NCBI GenBank assembly: GCA_964457335.1
Contig: CAYWGD010000003.1
Span: 1-64,000 of the forward strand
Reading direction: 5' to 3'
Length of the DNA stretch: 64,000 nucleotides
From: CAJBVW01 sp964457335
Lineage (GTDB): Bacteria > Myxococcota_A > UBA796 > SXON01
Positions 36,059-45,115 of this stretch are shown piece after piece. A program made the position numbers and the translations under genes. Under the pieces are notes generated by a model. That model was not told where the DNA came from. It worked only from the letters and a program-made list of their open reading frames with translations, and did not search any database. Positions within the stretch are counted from its first letter, which is position 1; each line of letters opens with the position of its first letter.

Positions 36059-38101
36059 CTACCCCGCGGCCCGCCGGCCCTCGAACCACCGGGCGAGCCC
36101 CCGCGTCGCCCGGCGGAACAGGTCGTCGAAGAACGGGGCGACCATCCACCGGAAGGGCACCATCCACGCGAGCATGTCGTAGTGGATCGTCCACCGGAGG
36201 TCGGTCCGGCCGTCCGCGCGCGGCGTGAACGTGACGACCTCCAGCATCTCCGTCGCGAGCGGCAGGGACGCCCGATCGATCGACGCGACGAAGCTGCGCC
36301 CCGGCTCGATCGCGATCACCCGGGCGCGGATGCGCGCGAAGGCGAGGCTCACGTCGAGCACGCCGCCGACGGTGTCGGGGGGCCCGGCCGGCCACTCGAC
36401 CCCGCGGAACCAGGGGTACCAGGCCGCGCCGTCCGCGATGCGGACGAGGCGCTCGTACACCTCGTCGGCCGGGGCGTCGACGATCGCCGCGTGGTCGAAG
36501 CGGAAGCGCGCGCGCTCGGCGAATCCGACCGTGGTGGGCCGCAGCCGGAAGGGCATCGGGAGGTTCCAGCCCGTGCGCTCGGGCTCCAGCGTGTTGGGCG
36601 GGAGCGGCGGCGGGGCGGGGCGCGCCTCCCGGGAGGGGAGCCCGAGGTGCGCGCGCCAGTGGCGGGTGAGGAAGATCTCGTCGGGATCGAGCGCGGCGCG
36701 GAGCGCGAGGAAGGCGTCCATGCGCGGGTAGGCCGCCCGGAGCGCGTCAGGCGCGACGGGGAGGTGCTTGCCCCAGTGGGGGCGCGCGCCGAGGTCGGCG
36801 AGGGCGTCCCAGTAGCGGGGGAACCAGGTGCGGTCGGGGTCGGCGCCGGGGCGCGGGGTCCAGAAGAGGTCGATGCGGACCTGGTCGGCGCCGTGCGAGG
36901 GCGCGAGCCACGCGCTCGTGGCGCGGGCGCCGTAGATCTCGATCGTGAAGGTGCCCGCCGCGCGCAGCCCCTCCCGCGCGACGAGGTCGCGGATGCGCCG
37001 GAGGGCCTCGCCGGCGCGCGCGACGGGGACGAACAGCTCCGTGAACGTGACGGGCATGAGCCGCGCGTCCATCTGGTCGTCCATCGGGAGGCCTTCCCGC
37101 CAGCTCGCGCGGAAGGGGCGCGGCGCGGGGTCCACGGGGACGAAGCCGTTGTAGAGGAGCGGGAACACGCGCGCCTCGACGAAGCGGTCGAGCGCGGTGG
37201 GCGGCGCGTCGCGGAGGAGCCGGGCGTCGCGCCAGCGGGCCGCGAGGTCCAGGGCCCGTCCGGCCAGCGCCAGCGTCAGCGTGGACGAGCCCAGCATCGG
37301 CGGCATCTGCACGTAGGGGCGCGGCGGCTGGGTGTCCTGGGGCGTGGCGCGCCGGGCCCGCCACACGACGAGCTTGTCCACGTCGGGCTGGGCCCACCAC
37401 AAGAGCCGCAGGTACTCGTGCTCGCGCAGCGCCGCCGCGAGGCCGTCCGGCCCGTCGGAGAACAGGTCGATGGCGGCGTCCGCGCGCCGCGTGCACCGCT
37501 CGTCGCCGACGATGTCGTAGCGGGGCACGCACTGGAGCGTCACCTCGGTGACGACGCCGAGGAGCCCCAGGGAGACGAGCGCGGCGTCGAAGCGGTCCGG
37601 GTCGGCCTCGCGGGAGAGCGCGTGGACGGCCCCGGTGCCGTCGACGAGCCGGAACGCGACGACCGCGTCGAGCACGGAGTGGGTGAGCGTGCCGCCGGAG
37701 GAGCCGGTCGCGACGAAACCCGCGACCGCCTGGTGGCTGACGCCGCCGAGGTCGGGGAGCGCCCAGCCGCGCTGCTCGAGGCGCCAGCCGAGGCTCGTCT
37801 GGGCCAGCGTGGTGCCGGTGTGGTCGCGGGGATCGGCTCCCAGGCGGCACCCCGCGCCGACCGTGACCCGGCGCCGGACGTCGTCCCAGGTGAGCGCGGT
37901 CATGCGGTCGAGGGCCACCTCCAGGGCGGGAGCGCCGTCCAGGAAGGCGTCCGTGTGGATGGCCGCGGGGATCGAGTGCCGCGCGCCGCGCGCCCGCACC
38001 TGGAGGTGGTGGGCGCGGGCGTACCGCACGAGCGCGACGACCTCCGCTTCCGAACGGGGGTGGAAGAGGCCCGTCGGGTCGCGCCAGGGGAGGTCGGTCA
38101 C
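36059..38101 (-). CDS. FAD-linked sugar-lactone-oxidase-like protein fused to SRPBCC domain
   Basis: A 680-residue protein. Residues 1-500 are a VAO/GULO-type FAD oxidase: VQVRARGARHSIPAA (His for covalent FAD), VTVGAGCRLG, FVATGSSGGTLTHSVLD, and a C-terminal ALO half with PHWGKHLPV and DPDEIFLTRHWRAHLG. Such enzymes oxidise aldonolactones or alditols. From about residue 540 there is a complete SRPBCC/START-like lipid- or hydrophobic-ligand-binding domain (DHAAIVDAPADEVYERLVRI to MVPFRWMVAPFFDDLF). The fusion is in one uninterrupted frame. GTG 38101 is the start; 20 bases separate it from the ceramidase gene, so they are likely co-transcribed, and a lipid-linked substrate is plausible. Confidence 0.88.
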   Translation of the reverse strand: MTDLPWRDPTGLFHPRSEAEVVALVRYARAHHLQVRARGARHSIPAAIHTDAFLDGAPALEVALDRMTALTWDDVRRRVTVGAGCRLGADPRDHTGTTLAQTSLGWRLEQRGWALPDLGGVSHQAVAGFVATGSSGGTLTHSVLDAVVAFRLVDGTGAVHALSREADPDRFDAALVSLGLLGVVTEVTLQCVPRYDIVGDERCTRRADAAIDLFSDGPDGLAAALREHEYLRLLWWAQPDVDKLVVWRARRATPQDTQPPRPYVQMPPMLGSSTLTLALAGRALDLAARWRDARLLRDAPPTALDRFVEARVFPLLYNGFVPVDPAPRPFRASWREGLPMDDQMDARLMPVTFTELFVPVARAGEALRRIRDLVAREGLRAAGTFTIEIYGARATSAWLAPSHGADQVRIDLFWTPRPGADPDRTWFPRYWDALADLGARPHWGKHLPVAPDALRAAYPRMDAFLALRAALDPDEIFLTRHWRAHLGLPSREARPAPPPLPPNTLEPERTGWNLPMPFRLRPTTVGFAERARFRFDHAAIVDAPADEVYERLVRIADGAAWYPWFRGVEWPAGPPDTVGGVLDVSLAFARIRARVIAIEPGRSFVASIDRASLPLATEMLEVVTFTPRADGRTDLRWTIHYDMLAWMVPFRWMVAPFFDDLFRRATRGLARWFEGRRAAG

Positions 38102-38121
38102 GGCTGCTCGCGGGAGAGGGG

Positions 38122-39810
38122 TCAGGGAGGGGGGCTGGCGGCGATGCGGCGGGGGAGTGTCAGCGGCGGGCCGAGGCCGTCGGCCTCGCCGAAGCGGTGC
38201 GGGAGGGGCCCGAGGGGGATGTCCCCCGCGTCGAGCGCGTCGCGCACGTCGGAGAGCGCGGTGCACCAGGCGGGCAGGCTCCAGCGGCCGAACATCGTAC
38301 AGGCAGCCTCGTAATGCTGGACATCGTACTCCTCCGGCGTCACGAGGTAGCCGGCGTAGGCGTTGGCATACCCGTTGACGACCACGGTCTCGTCGGGCCC
38401 GCGGGCCACCGCGGCCGCGATGCGACGGCCGGCGACGGTCGAGGGCTCGTGGGGCACGGCCGCGACGGTGAGCGCGCCGAGGCGGAGGACCTGCGCGGGG
38501 AGCACCTGCGGCAGCCAGGGTCGGGAGCCGAGGCGCCCGCTCTTCACGGTCGCGCGGTACCAGGCCACGCGCGGCTCGGGCACGACCTCGAGCACGAGGT
38601 TCATCGTCGAGAGGAAGCCGAGGACCTTGCCGTCCACTCCGTGGCCGAGGTCGTACCAGGGGTACTTGCCCGCGTGGCGGCGGAGCCACTCGGGGGTGTC
38701 CGCGCGGGCGTTCTTCTTGCCGACCGCCGCGCACAACCAGCGGTTGAGCCACGCGGCGCCGTGGAGCGGCCCGGGCCCCTCGGCGGTGCCCTGCGCGAAG
38801 GCGAGCCCCACGCGCGCGAGGGCGCCGCCCACGCCCGGCTCGCCGGCGAAGCGCGGGTCGGCGGGCTGCTGGGAGAGGTCGGTGTAGCGGAGGGCGCCGC
38901 CGAGCGGGCCGTCGAGCGGCGGGCTGCCGGCGGCCGCGTGGAGGAGGCCCCACGCGAAGCGGGCCTGGGTCTCGCCCACGCGAACGACGTGCGCCGCGTC
39001 GTCGCCCCCGGGCCCGGCCATCACGCGGCGGCGCGGGTCCCAGTGCAGGTTCGGGGTCACGTCGCCGGTGGCCTCCTGCGCGAACAGGGCCACGAACCCC
39101 TCGGAGCCGGCGCGCGCGGCCCGGTCCTCGCACCACGCCGCCGCCACCCCCTTGTGGTCGGGGTGGAGACGCGTGTTGTCGGCGTGGACGCAGGTGCCGT
39201 GGAGGGGGAACCAGGACACGAGGCCCCGGGGCCGGCCCGCGGCGTCCTCCACCCGGAGCACCACCATCCGCCGGTTGATCGCCTCGCCGGCACGCTCGGG
39301 CGGGAGCGGGGTCACGTCCACGTTGCGGTTGTAGGCGTCGAGCGAGCGGTTGGCGGCGATGCCCGCGGACACGGGGAGCTCGGCGGCGGCGAGGCGGAGG
39401 CGGGCGGGGGCGAGGGCGGCGACCGCCTGCTCGAGCGCGGCGACGATGCCGTCGACGATGCCGTCGTGCACGCGCCGCGAGAAGCCCGGCGCCGTCGCCG
39501 CGTAGAACATGTACTGGGAGAAGCCGTTCGGCCCGCTGTGGGTGTGGGTGGCCGAGAGCAGGAGGTGGTGCTCGTCGAGGCCGAGCGCGCCCGCGCGGTC
39601 GACGACGGCCTGCCGCACGGACTGGGAGATGAAGCCGAGGTCGCAGACGACGAGGCCCACGCGGCCGCCCGCGTCCTCCACCACGAGCGCGCGGGCGTGC
39701 AGCGGCATGGCCACCCCGAGGGAGAGGTTCTCGGGCATGCCCCACCCGAACATCCACATCCCCGGCTCGTACACGGTGATGTCCGCCTTCCCCAGTCCCG
39801 CTCGCCACAT
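38122..39810 (-). CDS. Neutral/alkaline ceramidase-family protein
   Basis: A 562-residue protein of the neutral ceramidase family, amidases that split ceramide into sphingoid base and fatty acid. Zinc-site motifs are present: LLLSATHTHSGPNGFSQY and FPLHGTCVHADNTRLHPDHKG. The usual nucleophile motif GD(V/M/L)SPN reads TGDVTPNLHWD, with Thr252 in place of Ser. The N-terminus (MWRAGLGKADIT) has no signal peptide, although most relatives are secreted, and the usual C-terminal Ig-like domain is missing or short. The start ATG 39810 is where family similarity begins. It diverges from the desaturase operon across 299 bases that contain no gene. Confidence 0.88.
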   Translation of the reverse strand: MWRAGLGKADITVYEPGMWMFGWGMPENLSLGVAMPLHARALVVEDAGGRVGLVVCDLGFISQSVRQAVVDRAGALGLDEHHLLLSATHTHSGPNGFSQYMFYAATAPGFSRRVHDGIVDGIVAALEQAVAALAPARLRLAAAELPVSAGIAANRSLDAYNRNVDVTPLPPERAGEAINRRMVVLRVEDAAGRPRGLVSWFPLHGTCVHADNTRLHPDHKGVAAAWCEDRAARAGSEGFVALFAQEATGDVTPNLHWDPRRRVMAGPGGDDAAHVVRVGETQARFAWGLLHAAAGSPPLDGPLGGALRYTDLSQQPADPRFAGEPGVGGALARVGLAFAQGTAEGPGPLHGAAWLNRWLCAAVGKKNARADTPEWLRRHAGKYPWYDLGHGVDGKVLGFLSTMNLVLEVVPEPRVAWYRATVKSGRLGSRPWLPQVLPAQVLRLGALTVAAVPHEPSTVAGRRIAAAVARGPDETVVVNGYANAYAGYLVTPEEYDVQHYEAACTMFGRWSLPAWCTALSDVRDALDAGDIPLGPLPHRFGEADGLGPPLTLPRRIAASPPP

Positions 39811-40109
39811 GGTCGCTCGTGCCTCCGCCCGGGAAGGTTGTGCACGCGCCGTGCCGTTGGCGGGTTCCGCCGCGGACGCCGGGAGAAGCTCGGAAGATCG
39901 GGTCGACGCCCCGCGGCCGGTGGCCGCTCCGGAGCGCGCGCGCCGCTCGCGCGCAAGCGCGCGCATCCTCCCCGGGCGGCGGGCGGGGCGTGTCGGCGGC
40001 CGATCACGGGCGTCCCGTCGGGCTGATCGCGCCGCGCCGCTCGGGTAGGCCCGGCGGGGTCCCGCTGGCACGCCCCTTGCGCTCGTCCCCCGGCGCACCC
40101 GGAGAGCCC

Positions 40110-40949
40110 GTGCCGACGACGACGACCCGACCTGGGGAAGGCCTCCCCTCTGCCTGGCGCTCGCTCTGGAGCGAGCTGGCCTTGCCGCCGAGCGCCCAGC
40201 TCCGGCGCCACCGCTGGTTCTACCTCGCCTACGACGGTGTGTGGGCCGCGATGTGCGTGCTCGCCTGGGGCGCGATGACCGCGGTGGGCCACGCCCCGCT
40301 CCTCGCCGACTGGGGCGTCGCCGTGCCGCTCCTGCTCCCCGTCGCCTGCTACGCCCAGATCCTCTGCAGCGTGTTCGTGCACAACGCCGTGCACCAGAGC
40401 TTCCCGCGGCGTGTCAACCGCCTCGTCGGCGAGCTGTGCGGCATGGTCATCCTCACGCGCTTCGCCTCCTGGGAGGTCATCCACCAGCGGCACCACCGCT
40501 ACTCCGACGACCCCGCGCGCGACCCGCACCCGCTCCACCCGCGGTACCTCCCGTTCCTGGCGCGCACCGTCGTCAACGTCGAGCGCACGCTCCAGGCCAT
40601 CTTCTTCGAGCGGCACGGGGACACCCTGGCCAACCGCCGCTACGAGCGGATTCGCGCCCGCGTGTCGTACGCGACCAACCTGCTGCTCGTGGCCACCTGG
40701 TACCGCTTCTGCGGGCCCGTGGCCTTCTTCGGGCTCTTCGTCCCCGCCTCGATCGTCGGCTTCTTCCACCTCGTCCACTTCAACTGGTCGACGCACGACG
40801 CGGCGTCCCCGACCGGCGACTTCAAGCCGGTGAACCTGGACCGGGGCCTCTTCTGGTTCGGGAACCGCCTCTTCTTCGGCATCTACATGCACGCCAACCA
40901 CCACGCGCGCCCGGGGCTCTTCAACCCCGCCCGCTGGGAGCGCGCGTGA
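40110..40949 (+). CDS. Fatty acid desaturase/hydroxylase family membrane protein 1
   Basis: A 279-residue di-iron membrane enzyme. The His boxes are FVHNAVHQS (Hx3H), VIHQRHHRYSDD (HxxHH) and YMHANHHARPG (HxxHH), separated by four or so hydrophobic segments, as in acyl-lipid desaturases and hydroxylases. GTG 40110 follows GGAGAGCCC; the frame extends 97 residues upstream without membrane character. The stop overlaps the next GTG, so it is translationally coupled to a second member. Substrate is not visible; divergence from a ceramidase gene points to sphingolipid or other acyl-amide lipids. Confidence 0.9.
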   Translation: MPTTTTRPGEGLPSAWRSLWSELALPPSAQLRRHRWFYLAYDGVWAAMCVLAWGAMTAVGHAPLLADWGVAVPLLLPVACYAQILCSVFVHNAVHQSFPRRVNRLVGELCGMVILTRFASWEVIHQRHHRYSDDPARDPHPLHPRYLPFLARTVVNVERTLQAIFFERHGDTLANRRYERIRARVSYATNLLLVATWYRFCGPVAFFGLFVPASIVGFFHLVHFNWSTHDAASPTGDFKPVNLDRGLFWFGNRLFFGIYMHANHHARPGLFNPARWERA

Positions 40950-41797
40950 CCCGCCTCCTCCGCCACCCCGCGGACGCGCGCTCCGTGGTGATCGTGGCCG
41001 TGTACCTGGCCCTGCTCGCGACGCTCCTCTTCGTGCCCGCGTCCCGCAACGTCGGGGTGTACGCCGCCGCCTGCGCCGCGAGCTTCCTCAACACCGTGGT
41101 CATCCACAACCACCAGCACCGCGGGCTGTTCCACAGCCGCACGCTGAACCGCCTGTGGAGCTGCGTCCTCTCCTTCGGCGCGCTCTACCCCGCCTCCGCC
41201 AACGTCCCCTCCCACAACCTCGTCCACCACCACTTCGCCGACGGCGACCAGCCCGACTGGGCCGCGCCCGGGAAGGTGGACCTCGGCCACCCCCTCCTCG
41301 ACCTGCTCCACTTCCCCAACGTGGCCGGCCCGGACACGTTCGCGGGGGTGCGGCGGTGGGGGCGCGGGCGGCGGGCGTTCACGCGGCAGTACCAGCTCGA
41401 GATGGCCTTCGCGTTCGGCCTGACCGGCGCCCTGCTCGCCTGGGACTTCTGGACCGCGTTGTTCTACCTCGTGCTGCCGCAGCTCTACGGCGCCCGGAAC
41501 ATCCTCCGCATCAACCTGATCCAGCACGCCGGCTGCGACACGGCGAGCGCCTGGGGCCACTCCCGCAACTTCGTGGGCCGGGCCTTCAACTACGTGATGT
41601 GCAACAACGGCTACCACACCCTCCACCACATGCGCCCCGACGTGCATTGGTCGGACCTCCCGGCGCTCCACGCGCGGATGGTGGCGCCCAACGTGTCGGA
41701 GCGCCTCGTGGAGCCGAGCCTGCTCGTCTACCTCGTCCGGACCTTCGTCCTGGGCGCGCCGGTGGACGTGGTGGACGCGCGGAGGGCGTCGTGCTGA
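40946..41797 (+). CDS. Fatty acid desaturase/hydroxylase family membrane protein 2
   Basis: A 283-residue paralogue. Hydrophobic segments start at residue 14. The His boxes are VVIHNHQHRGL, SHNLVHHHFADGD and NNGYHTLHHMRPD; LIQHAGCD adds another conserved His. GTG 40946 overlaps the previous TGA (GTGA), and its own TGA overlaps the start of the small membrane-protein gene. It is more like the third paralogue than the first, suggesting duplication within the operon. Confidence 0.9.
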   Translation: MTRLLRHPADARSVVIVAVYLALLATLLFVPASRNVGVYAAACAASFLNTVVIHNHQHRGLFHSRTLNRLWSCVLSFGALYPASANVPSHNLVHHHFADGDQPDWAAPGKVDLGHPLLDLLHFPNVAGPDTFAGVRRWGRGRRAFTRQYQLEMAFAFGLTGALLAWDFWTALFYLVLPQLYGARNILRINLIQHAGCDTASAWGHSRNFVGRAFNYVMCNNGYHTLHHMRPDVHWSDLPALHARMVAPNVSERLVEPSLLVYLVRTFVLGAPVDVVDARRASC

Positions 41798-42108
41798 CCC
41801 ACGCGCACCTGGGTCTCGTCGCCCTCGCGATCCTGTGGCTGAACACCGTGCTCGTCGCCTGGGCGACGCTGCGGGAGGCGGCGCGGATCCGGGGGCAGGT
41901 GGCGCGCTTCGCTCGGCTCGTGCTCGGCGTCCTGGCCATCGTCGGCGGCGCCGCGGCGTGCACCGCGCTCGCGCTCCGGCCCCCCGTGTTCGGCGCCGTG
42001 AGCACGGCCGGGGGCGTCGCCGGCCTCGCGTTCTTCCTGCTCGTCCAGCCGCTCGGCACCGCGCTGCGCGACCACGCCCGCGCGGGCCGCCCCCAGTCCG
42101 GAGGCTGA
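41791..42108 (+). CDS. Small three-helix membrane protein in the desaturase operon
   Basis: A 105-residue protein starting at GTG 41791, overlapping the upstream stop by seven bases. Three hydrophobic segments (LGLVALAILWLNTVLVAWA; LVLGVLAIVGGAAACTALA; AGGVAGLAFFLLVQPLG) flank short Arg-rich loops. I do not recognise the family. Its position between two coupled desaturase genes suggests an accessory subunit or electron-transfer partner, though no heme or iron-sulfur ligands are seen. Confidence 0.7.
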   Translation: MLTHAHLGLVALAILWLNTVLVAWATLREAARIRGQVARFARLVLGVLAIVGGAAACTALALRPPVFGAVSTAGGVAGLAFFLLVQPLGTALRDHARAGRPQSGG

Positions 42109-42109
42109 C

Positions 42110-43066
42110 ATGTTGCGCAACTCCGCGGACCTCCGCACCCTCGCGTTCGTCGCCGCCTGGTTCGGGCTCGTGGCGCTCCAATGGAACACCGCCTTGCCCT
42201 GGATCCTCGCCGTCCCCCTGTGGATCCTGACCTGCTGGTTCGCGTTCTTCTGCGCCGTCGCGACGCACAACACCGTCCACGTGCCCGTGTTCACCGACCG
42301 CTGGCACAACGCGGTCTTCCAGGTCCTGCTCACCCTGACCTACGGCCACCCCGTGAGCGCGTTCGTCCCCGGGCACAACCTGTCCCACCACCGTTACACC
42401 CAGACACCGCGGGACGCCATGCGCACGGCCAAGGCCCGCTTCCGCGTGCACCTCCTCAACGTGCTCCTGTTCCACGTGCTCGTGAGCGGCGCCGTGATGC
42501 GCGGGAACGTCCTCTACGTCCGCGCGATGGCGACCGCCCGGCCGCGTTGGTTCCGCCAGCTCCTGCTCGAGGCGCTCGCGCTGGGGGCGTTCGTCGGGAC
42601 GCTCCTCTGGCTGGATTGGCAGAGCTTCGTCCTCTACGTGCTCCTGCCGCACCAGTACGCCGCGTGGGGGATCATGGCGATCAACCTGATCCAGCACGAC
42701 GGGTGCGACGCGAGCCACCCCTGGAACCACTCCCGCAACTTCACCGGTCGCTTCGTCAACTGGTGGACCTTCAACAACGGCTACCACACCCTCCACCACC
42801 TCCAGCCCGGCCTGCATTGGAGCCTGCTCCCGGCGGAGCACCGCCGCCTCGTCTCCCCGCACATCCACCCCGCGCTCGAGCAGCGCTCGCTCGTCGCCTA
42901 CCTCGTCCGGACCTTCCTCCTCCCCGGCGGCCGACGGGCCTACGACGGCGCCCCCGTCGTGCTCCGCGCGGTGGAGATGGACGAGGACTGGGTGGGCGAG
43001 GGCGCTGAGTTCGGCGGTTCGGCCGTTGTCGGTGCGTTGGCGGTGGCGCGGCGGGGGGGTGCGTAG
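42110..43066 (+). CDS. Fatty acid desaturase/hydroxylase family membrane protein 3
   Basis: A 318-residue paralogue starting at ATG 42110, one base after the previous stop. The His boxes are VATHNTVHVPV, PGHNLSHHRYTQ and NNGYHTLHHLQPG, with LIQHDGCDASHPW between helices, closely parallel to protein 2. The C-terminal 40 residues are Gly/Ala-rich and less conserved-looking. It closes the four-gene operon; the stop is 46 bases from the convergent lipoprotein stop. Confidence 0.9.
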   Translation: MLRNSADLRTLAFVAAWFGLVALQWNTALPWILAVPLWILTCWFAFFCAVATHNTVHVPVFTDRWHNAVFQVLLTLTYGHPVSAFVPGHNLSHHRYTQTPRDAMRTAKARFRVHLLNVLLFHVLVSGAVMRGNVLYVRAMATARPRWFRQLLLEALALGAFVGTLLWLDWQSFVLYVLLPHQYAAWGIMAINLIQHDGCDASHPWNHSRNFTGRFVNWWTFNNGYHTLHHLQPGLHWSLLPAEHRRLVSPHIHPALEQRSLVAYLVRTFLLPGGRRAYDGAPVVLRAVEMDEDWVGEGAEFGGSAVVGALAVARRGGA

Positions 43067-43112
43067 GGGGCGGGCGGTCTGCTCGGGGAGCCGCCGCCGT
43101 CGACCGGATCGC

Positions 43113-44144
43113 TCACGCCGGCGACCACAGCCCCACCTCCGTGACGCCGTCCGCCCGGAGCACCAGGCCCCCGCGTTCGAGCTCGAAGACCTCCAGCGTG
43201 GCGTCGGTGCGTACGAACAGCCGGTCGTCCACGATGGCGATGCCGTCGAGCCGATGGAAGCCCGGCGACGGCGTGACGTCGACCCTCTCCGAAGCACTGA
43301 ACACGGCCATCGGCACGCCGAGCCCCCGGCCGTCACCCTCCTCCTCGTCGCGCCCGCAGACGGCGCGCTCTCCGAACCGGATGCACGTCAGCGCGTCGCT
43401 CGCCGCGTCGGGGTGCGCCCCCACGAACCACGCGGCCGCGCCTTCGGGCGGCTCCCATCCCGACGAGGCCGGCCACCGCGATCCGACGTGCCAGCCAAAC
43501 GCCACGGCGTCGGCGGGATCGATGTCGTAGTCCCCTACGACCTCCTTCAGCCGCGTCGCGCGCACCCCCTCGACCCTCCACGTGTCGCCCGTCCACGACC
43601 AGCCGCGCACGAGCACGGCCGGCGCGTCGCCCGGGGGGACGGGCCAGCGGCGCCCCTCGTACACGAGGTCGGCGCTCCCTTCCACGCGGGTGTCGGGGAC
43701 GATGTCCAGGGTCGCGGCGCGCCCGTCGGGGGTGACGGCCGCGAGCCTGGGCTGGGCCGCGATCCCCGCGGCGTCCCTCGGCTTCGGCAGCTCCAGCAGC
43801 TCGGCACCAGACGGGGGCAGGGACCAGACCCTGCCGCGGTGCAGGAACGCCGCCGCGCCCGCGGGCCCGATGGACAGCGGCCCGCCGCAGAGGCCGTCCC
43901 GCGTGGGGACGTCGGCAACCTTCGTCGCGCGGTCGCCGCGCACGAGCGCGCAGCCGCCCGACTGCTGGAAGTACCAGAGCGTGCCCGCGTCCGCGGGCCC
44001 CGCGGCCACCGCCGGGTAGCGCGCGGGCTTCTCCACGGGCTTCTCCACGGGCTTCTCCACGGGCTTCTCCACGGGCGCCGCCGGGGCGGCCGGGGGCGCC
44101 GGCTCGTCCTCGTGGCAGGCGAGGAGGACGAGCAGAGGGGCCAT
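43113..44144 (-). CDS. Lipoprotein with VEKP tandem repeats and beta-propeller-like domain
   Basis: A 343-residue lipoprotein starting at ATG 44144: MAPLLVLLAC (Cys10), then a Pro/Ala linker with four VEKP repeats encoded by a 12-bp tandem repeat. The remainder is beta-rich with repeated Trp/Gly-Arg turns (GTLWYFQQSGG, RVWSLPPSGAELLEL, DDRLFVRTDATLEVFEL), like a small propeller or surface-exposed beta domain. Family not recognised. The frame extends 51 residues upstream, but only this start gives a lipobox. It diverges from the next lipoprotein gene across 40 bases. Confidence 0.75.
   Translation of the reverse strand: MAPLLVLLACHEDEPAPPAAPAAPVEKPVEKPVEKPVEKPARYPAVAAGPADAGTLWYFQQSGGCALVRGDRATKVADVPTRDGLCGGPLSIGPAGAAAFLHRGRVWSLPPSGAELLELPKPRDAAGIAAQPRLAAVTPDGRAATLDIVPDTRVEGSADLVYEGRRWPVPPGDAPAVLVRGWSWTGDTWRVEGVRATRLKEVVGDYDIDPADAVAFGWHVGSRWPASSGWEPPEGAAAWFVGAHPDAASDALTCIRFGERAVCGRDEEEGDGRGLGVPMAVFSASERVDVTPSPGFHRLDGIAIVDDRLFVRTDATLEVFELERGGLVLRADGVTEVGLWSPA
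44025..44072 (-). repeat. 12-bp tandem repeat, four copies, within the lipoprotein linker
   Basis: GGGCTTCTCCAC is repeated exactly four times on the plus strand and encodes Val-Glu-Lys-Pro units on the minus strand. Because the period is a multiple of three, copy-number change by slippage would only lengthen or shorten the linker. Confidence 0.9.
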
Positions 44145-44184
44145 CGGGAACATGTACCCTGTCGCCAGGTCGGAGAGGAACCGC

Positions 44185-45018
44185 ATGATGCGCAGGCCCG
44201 TGTCCATCCTGGCGATCGCCGTGTTGTCGTGCGGCGCCGGCCGCCCGGACGAGAAGCGCCTGGAGGCCATCGCCGACGCGATCACCCACGTCGGCAACCC
44301 CGAGATTGCCGTGATGATCGCGACCGACGGCTTGGCGGACCCGCGCGCAGGGCTCGTGCCGGAGGCGTGCGGCGAGCCCTTGGCGCTGGGCTTCTCCCAC
44401 GCGGATCCCGCCGTCCGGGCCCGCTACCAGGCCACGGCGCTCGCCGTCTGTCCGGGTCACTGCCTGGACGCGAAGGCGATCGGGACCATCGCGGAGGCGC
44501 CCGCCGAGAAACGCGGCGCGCTCATCCTGGCCGCTTGTGACGCCCACGGACCCGACCCCGCGTTCGGAGGCCGGCTGGCCGATCTCCGCGCGGCGATGAT
44601 CCCCTCCGAGTACGTCCTTGCGCGGATGCTCCTCGCCGACACGCTCGCCGCGACGCGGGGCACGGCCGCGGGCGCGCAGTGGAGCAAGGTCGTCGACGAC
44701 GTCGCCGTGGGGCTCGCGCTACGCGGGGCGCCCTGGGGCGGACCCGCCCCCGCGGGCAACGCTCGTCTGGGTCCCGGGCTCGCCGGGGCAGAGGGGCAGA
44801 TCCGCGCGCTCCCGGCGCGGCTCTCGAGCTGTGGAACGGGGCACGTGTCGCTGCGCATGGTCGTCTCGGGCGGGGCCGTCGCGGGCGTCGCCGTCGCCGA
44901 CTCCACGCTGAACGAGGCCGGAGACGAGTGCGTCGTGGCAAAGCTGAAGTCCGCGCGCTTCGCCACCGACCGCGCCACGTGGGCGGACGTTTGGTTGGAG
45001 GTCGGCGCCGTGCCGTGA
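44185..45018 (+). CDS. Lipoprotein with AgmX/PglI-type C-terminal domain
   Basis: A 277-residue lipoprotein. The leader MMRRPVSILAIAVLSC gives Cys16. A helical middle part with several Cys (PEACGEPLALG, AVCPGHCLDA, AACDAHG) is followed by a C-terminal domain reading CGTGHVSLRMVVSGGAVAGV and GDECVVAKLKSARFA. That is the beta-beta-helix-beta pattern of the TonB-like AgmX/PglI domain common in Myxococcota. Two adjacent ATGs (44185, 44188) follow GGAGAGG. The role in the envelope is unknown. Confidence 0.8.
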   Translation: MMRRPVSILAIAVLSCGAGRPDEKRLEAIADAITHVGNPEIAVMIATDGLADPRAGLVPEACGEPLALGFSHADPAVRARYQATALAVCPGHCLDAKAIGTIAEAPAEKRGALILAACDAHGPDPAFGGRLADLRAAMIPSEYVLARMLLADTLAATRGTAAGAQWSKVVDDVAVGLALRGAPWGGPAPAGNARLGPGLAGAEGQIRALPARLSSCGTGHVSLRMVVSGGAVAGVAVADSTLNEAGDECVVAKLKSARFATDRATWADVWLEVGAVP

Positions 45019-45115
45019 CGACCTGCCTGCCGACCGCCGGATTGCCGTATTCGTCGAAGGCGTCCAACGGCGCGAGCTGCCAGCATCCAGTACCGGGGGC
45101 GATACTGTTCCGGCC

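Noticed and set aside
44025..44072. Tandem 12-bp repeats as a possible CRISPR-like or regulatory array
   Set aside because: There are no spacers, and the repeat encodes VEKP units in frame in a lipoprotein linker.
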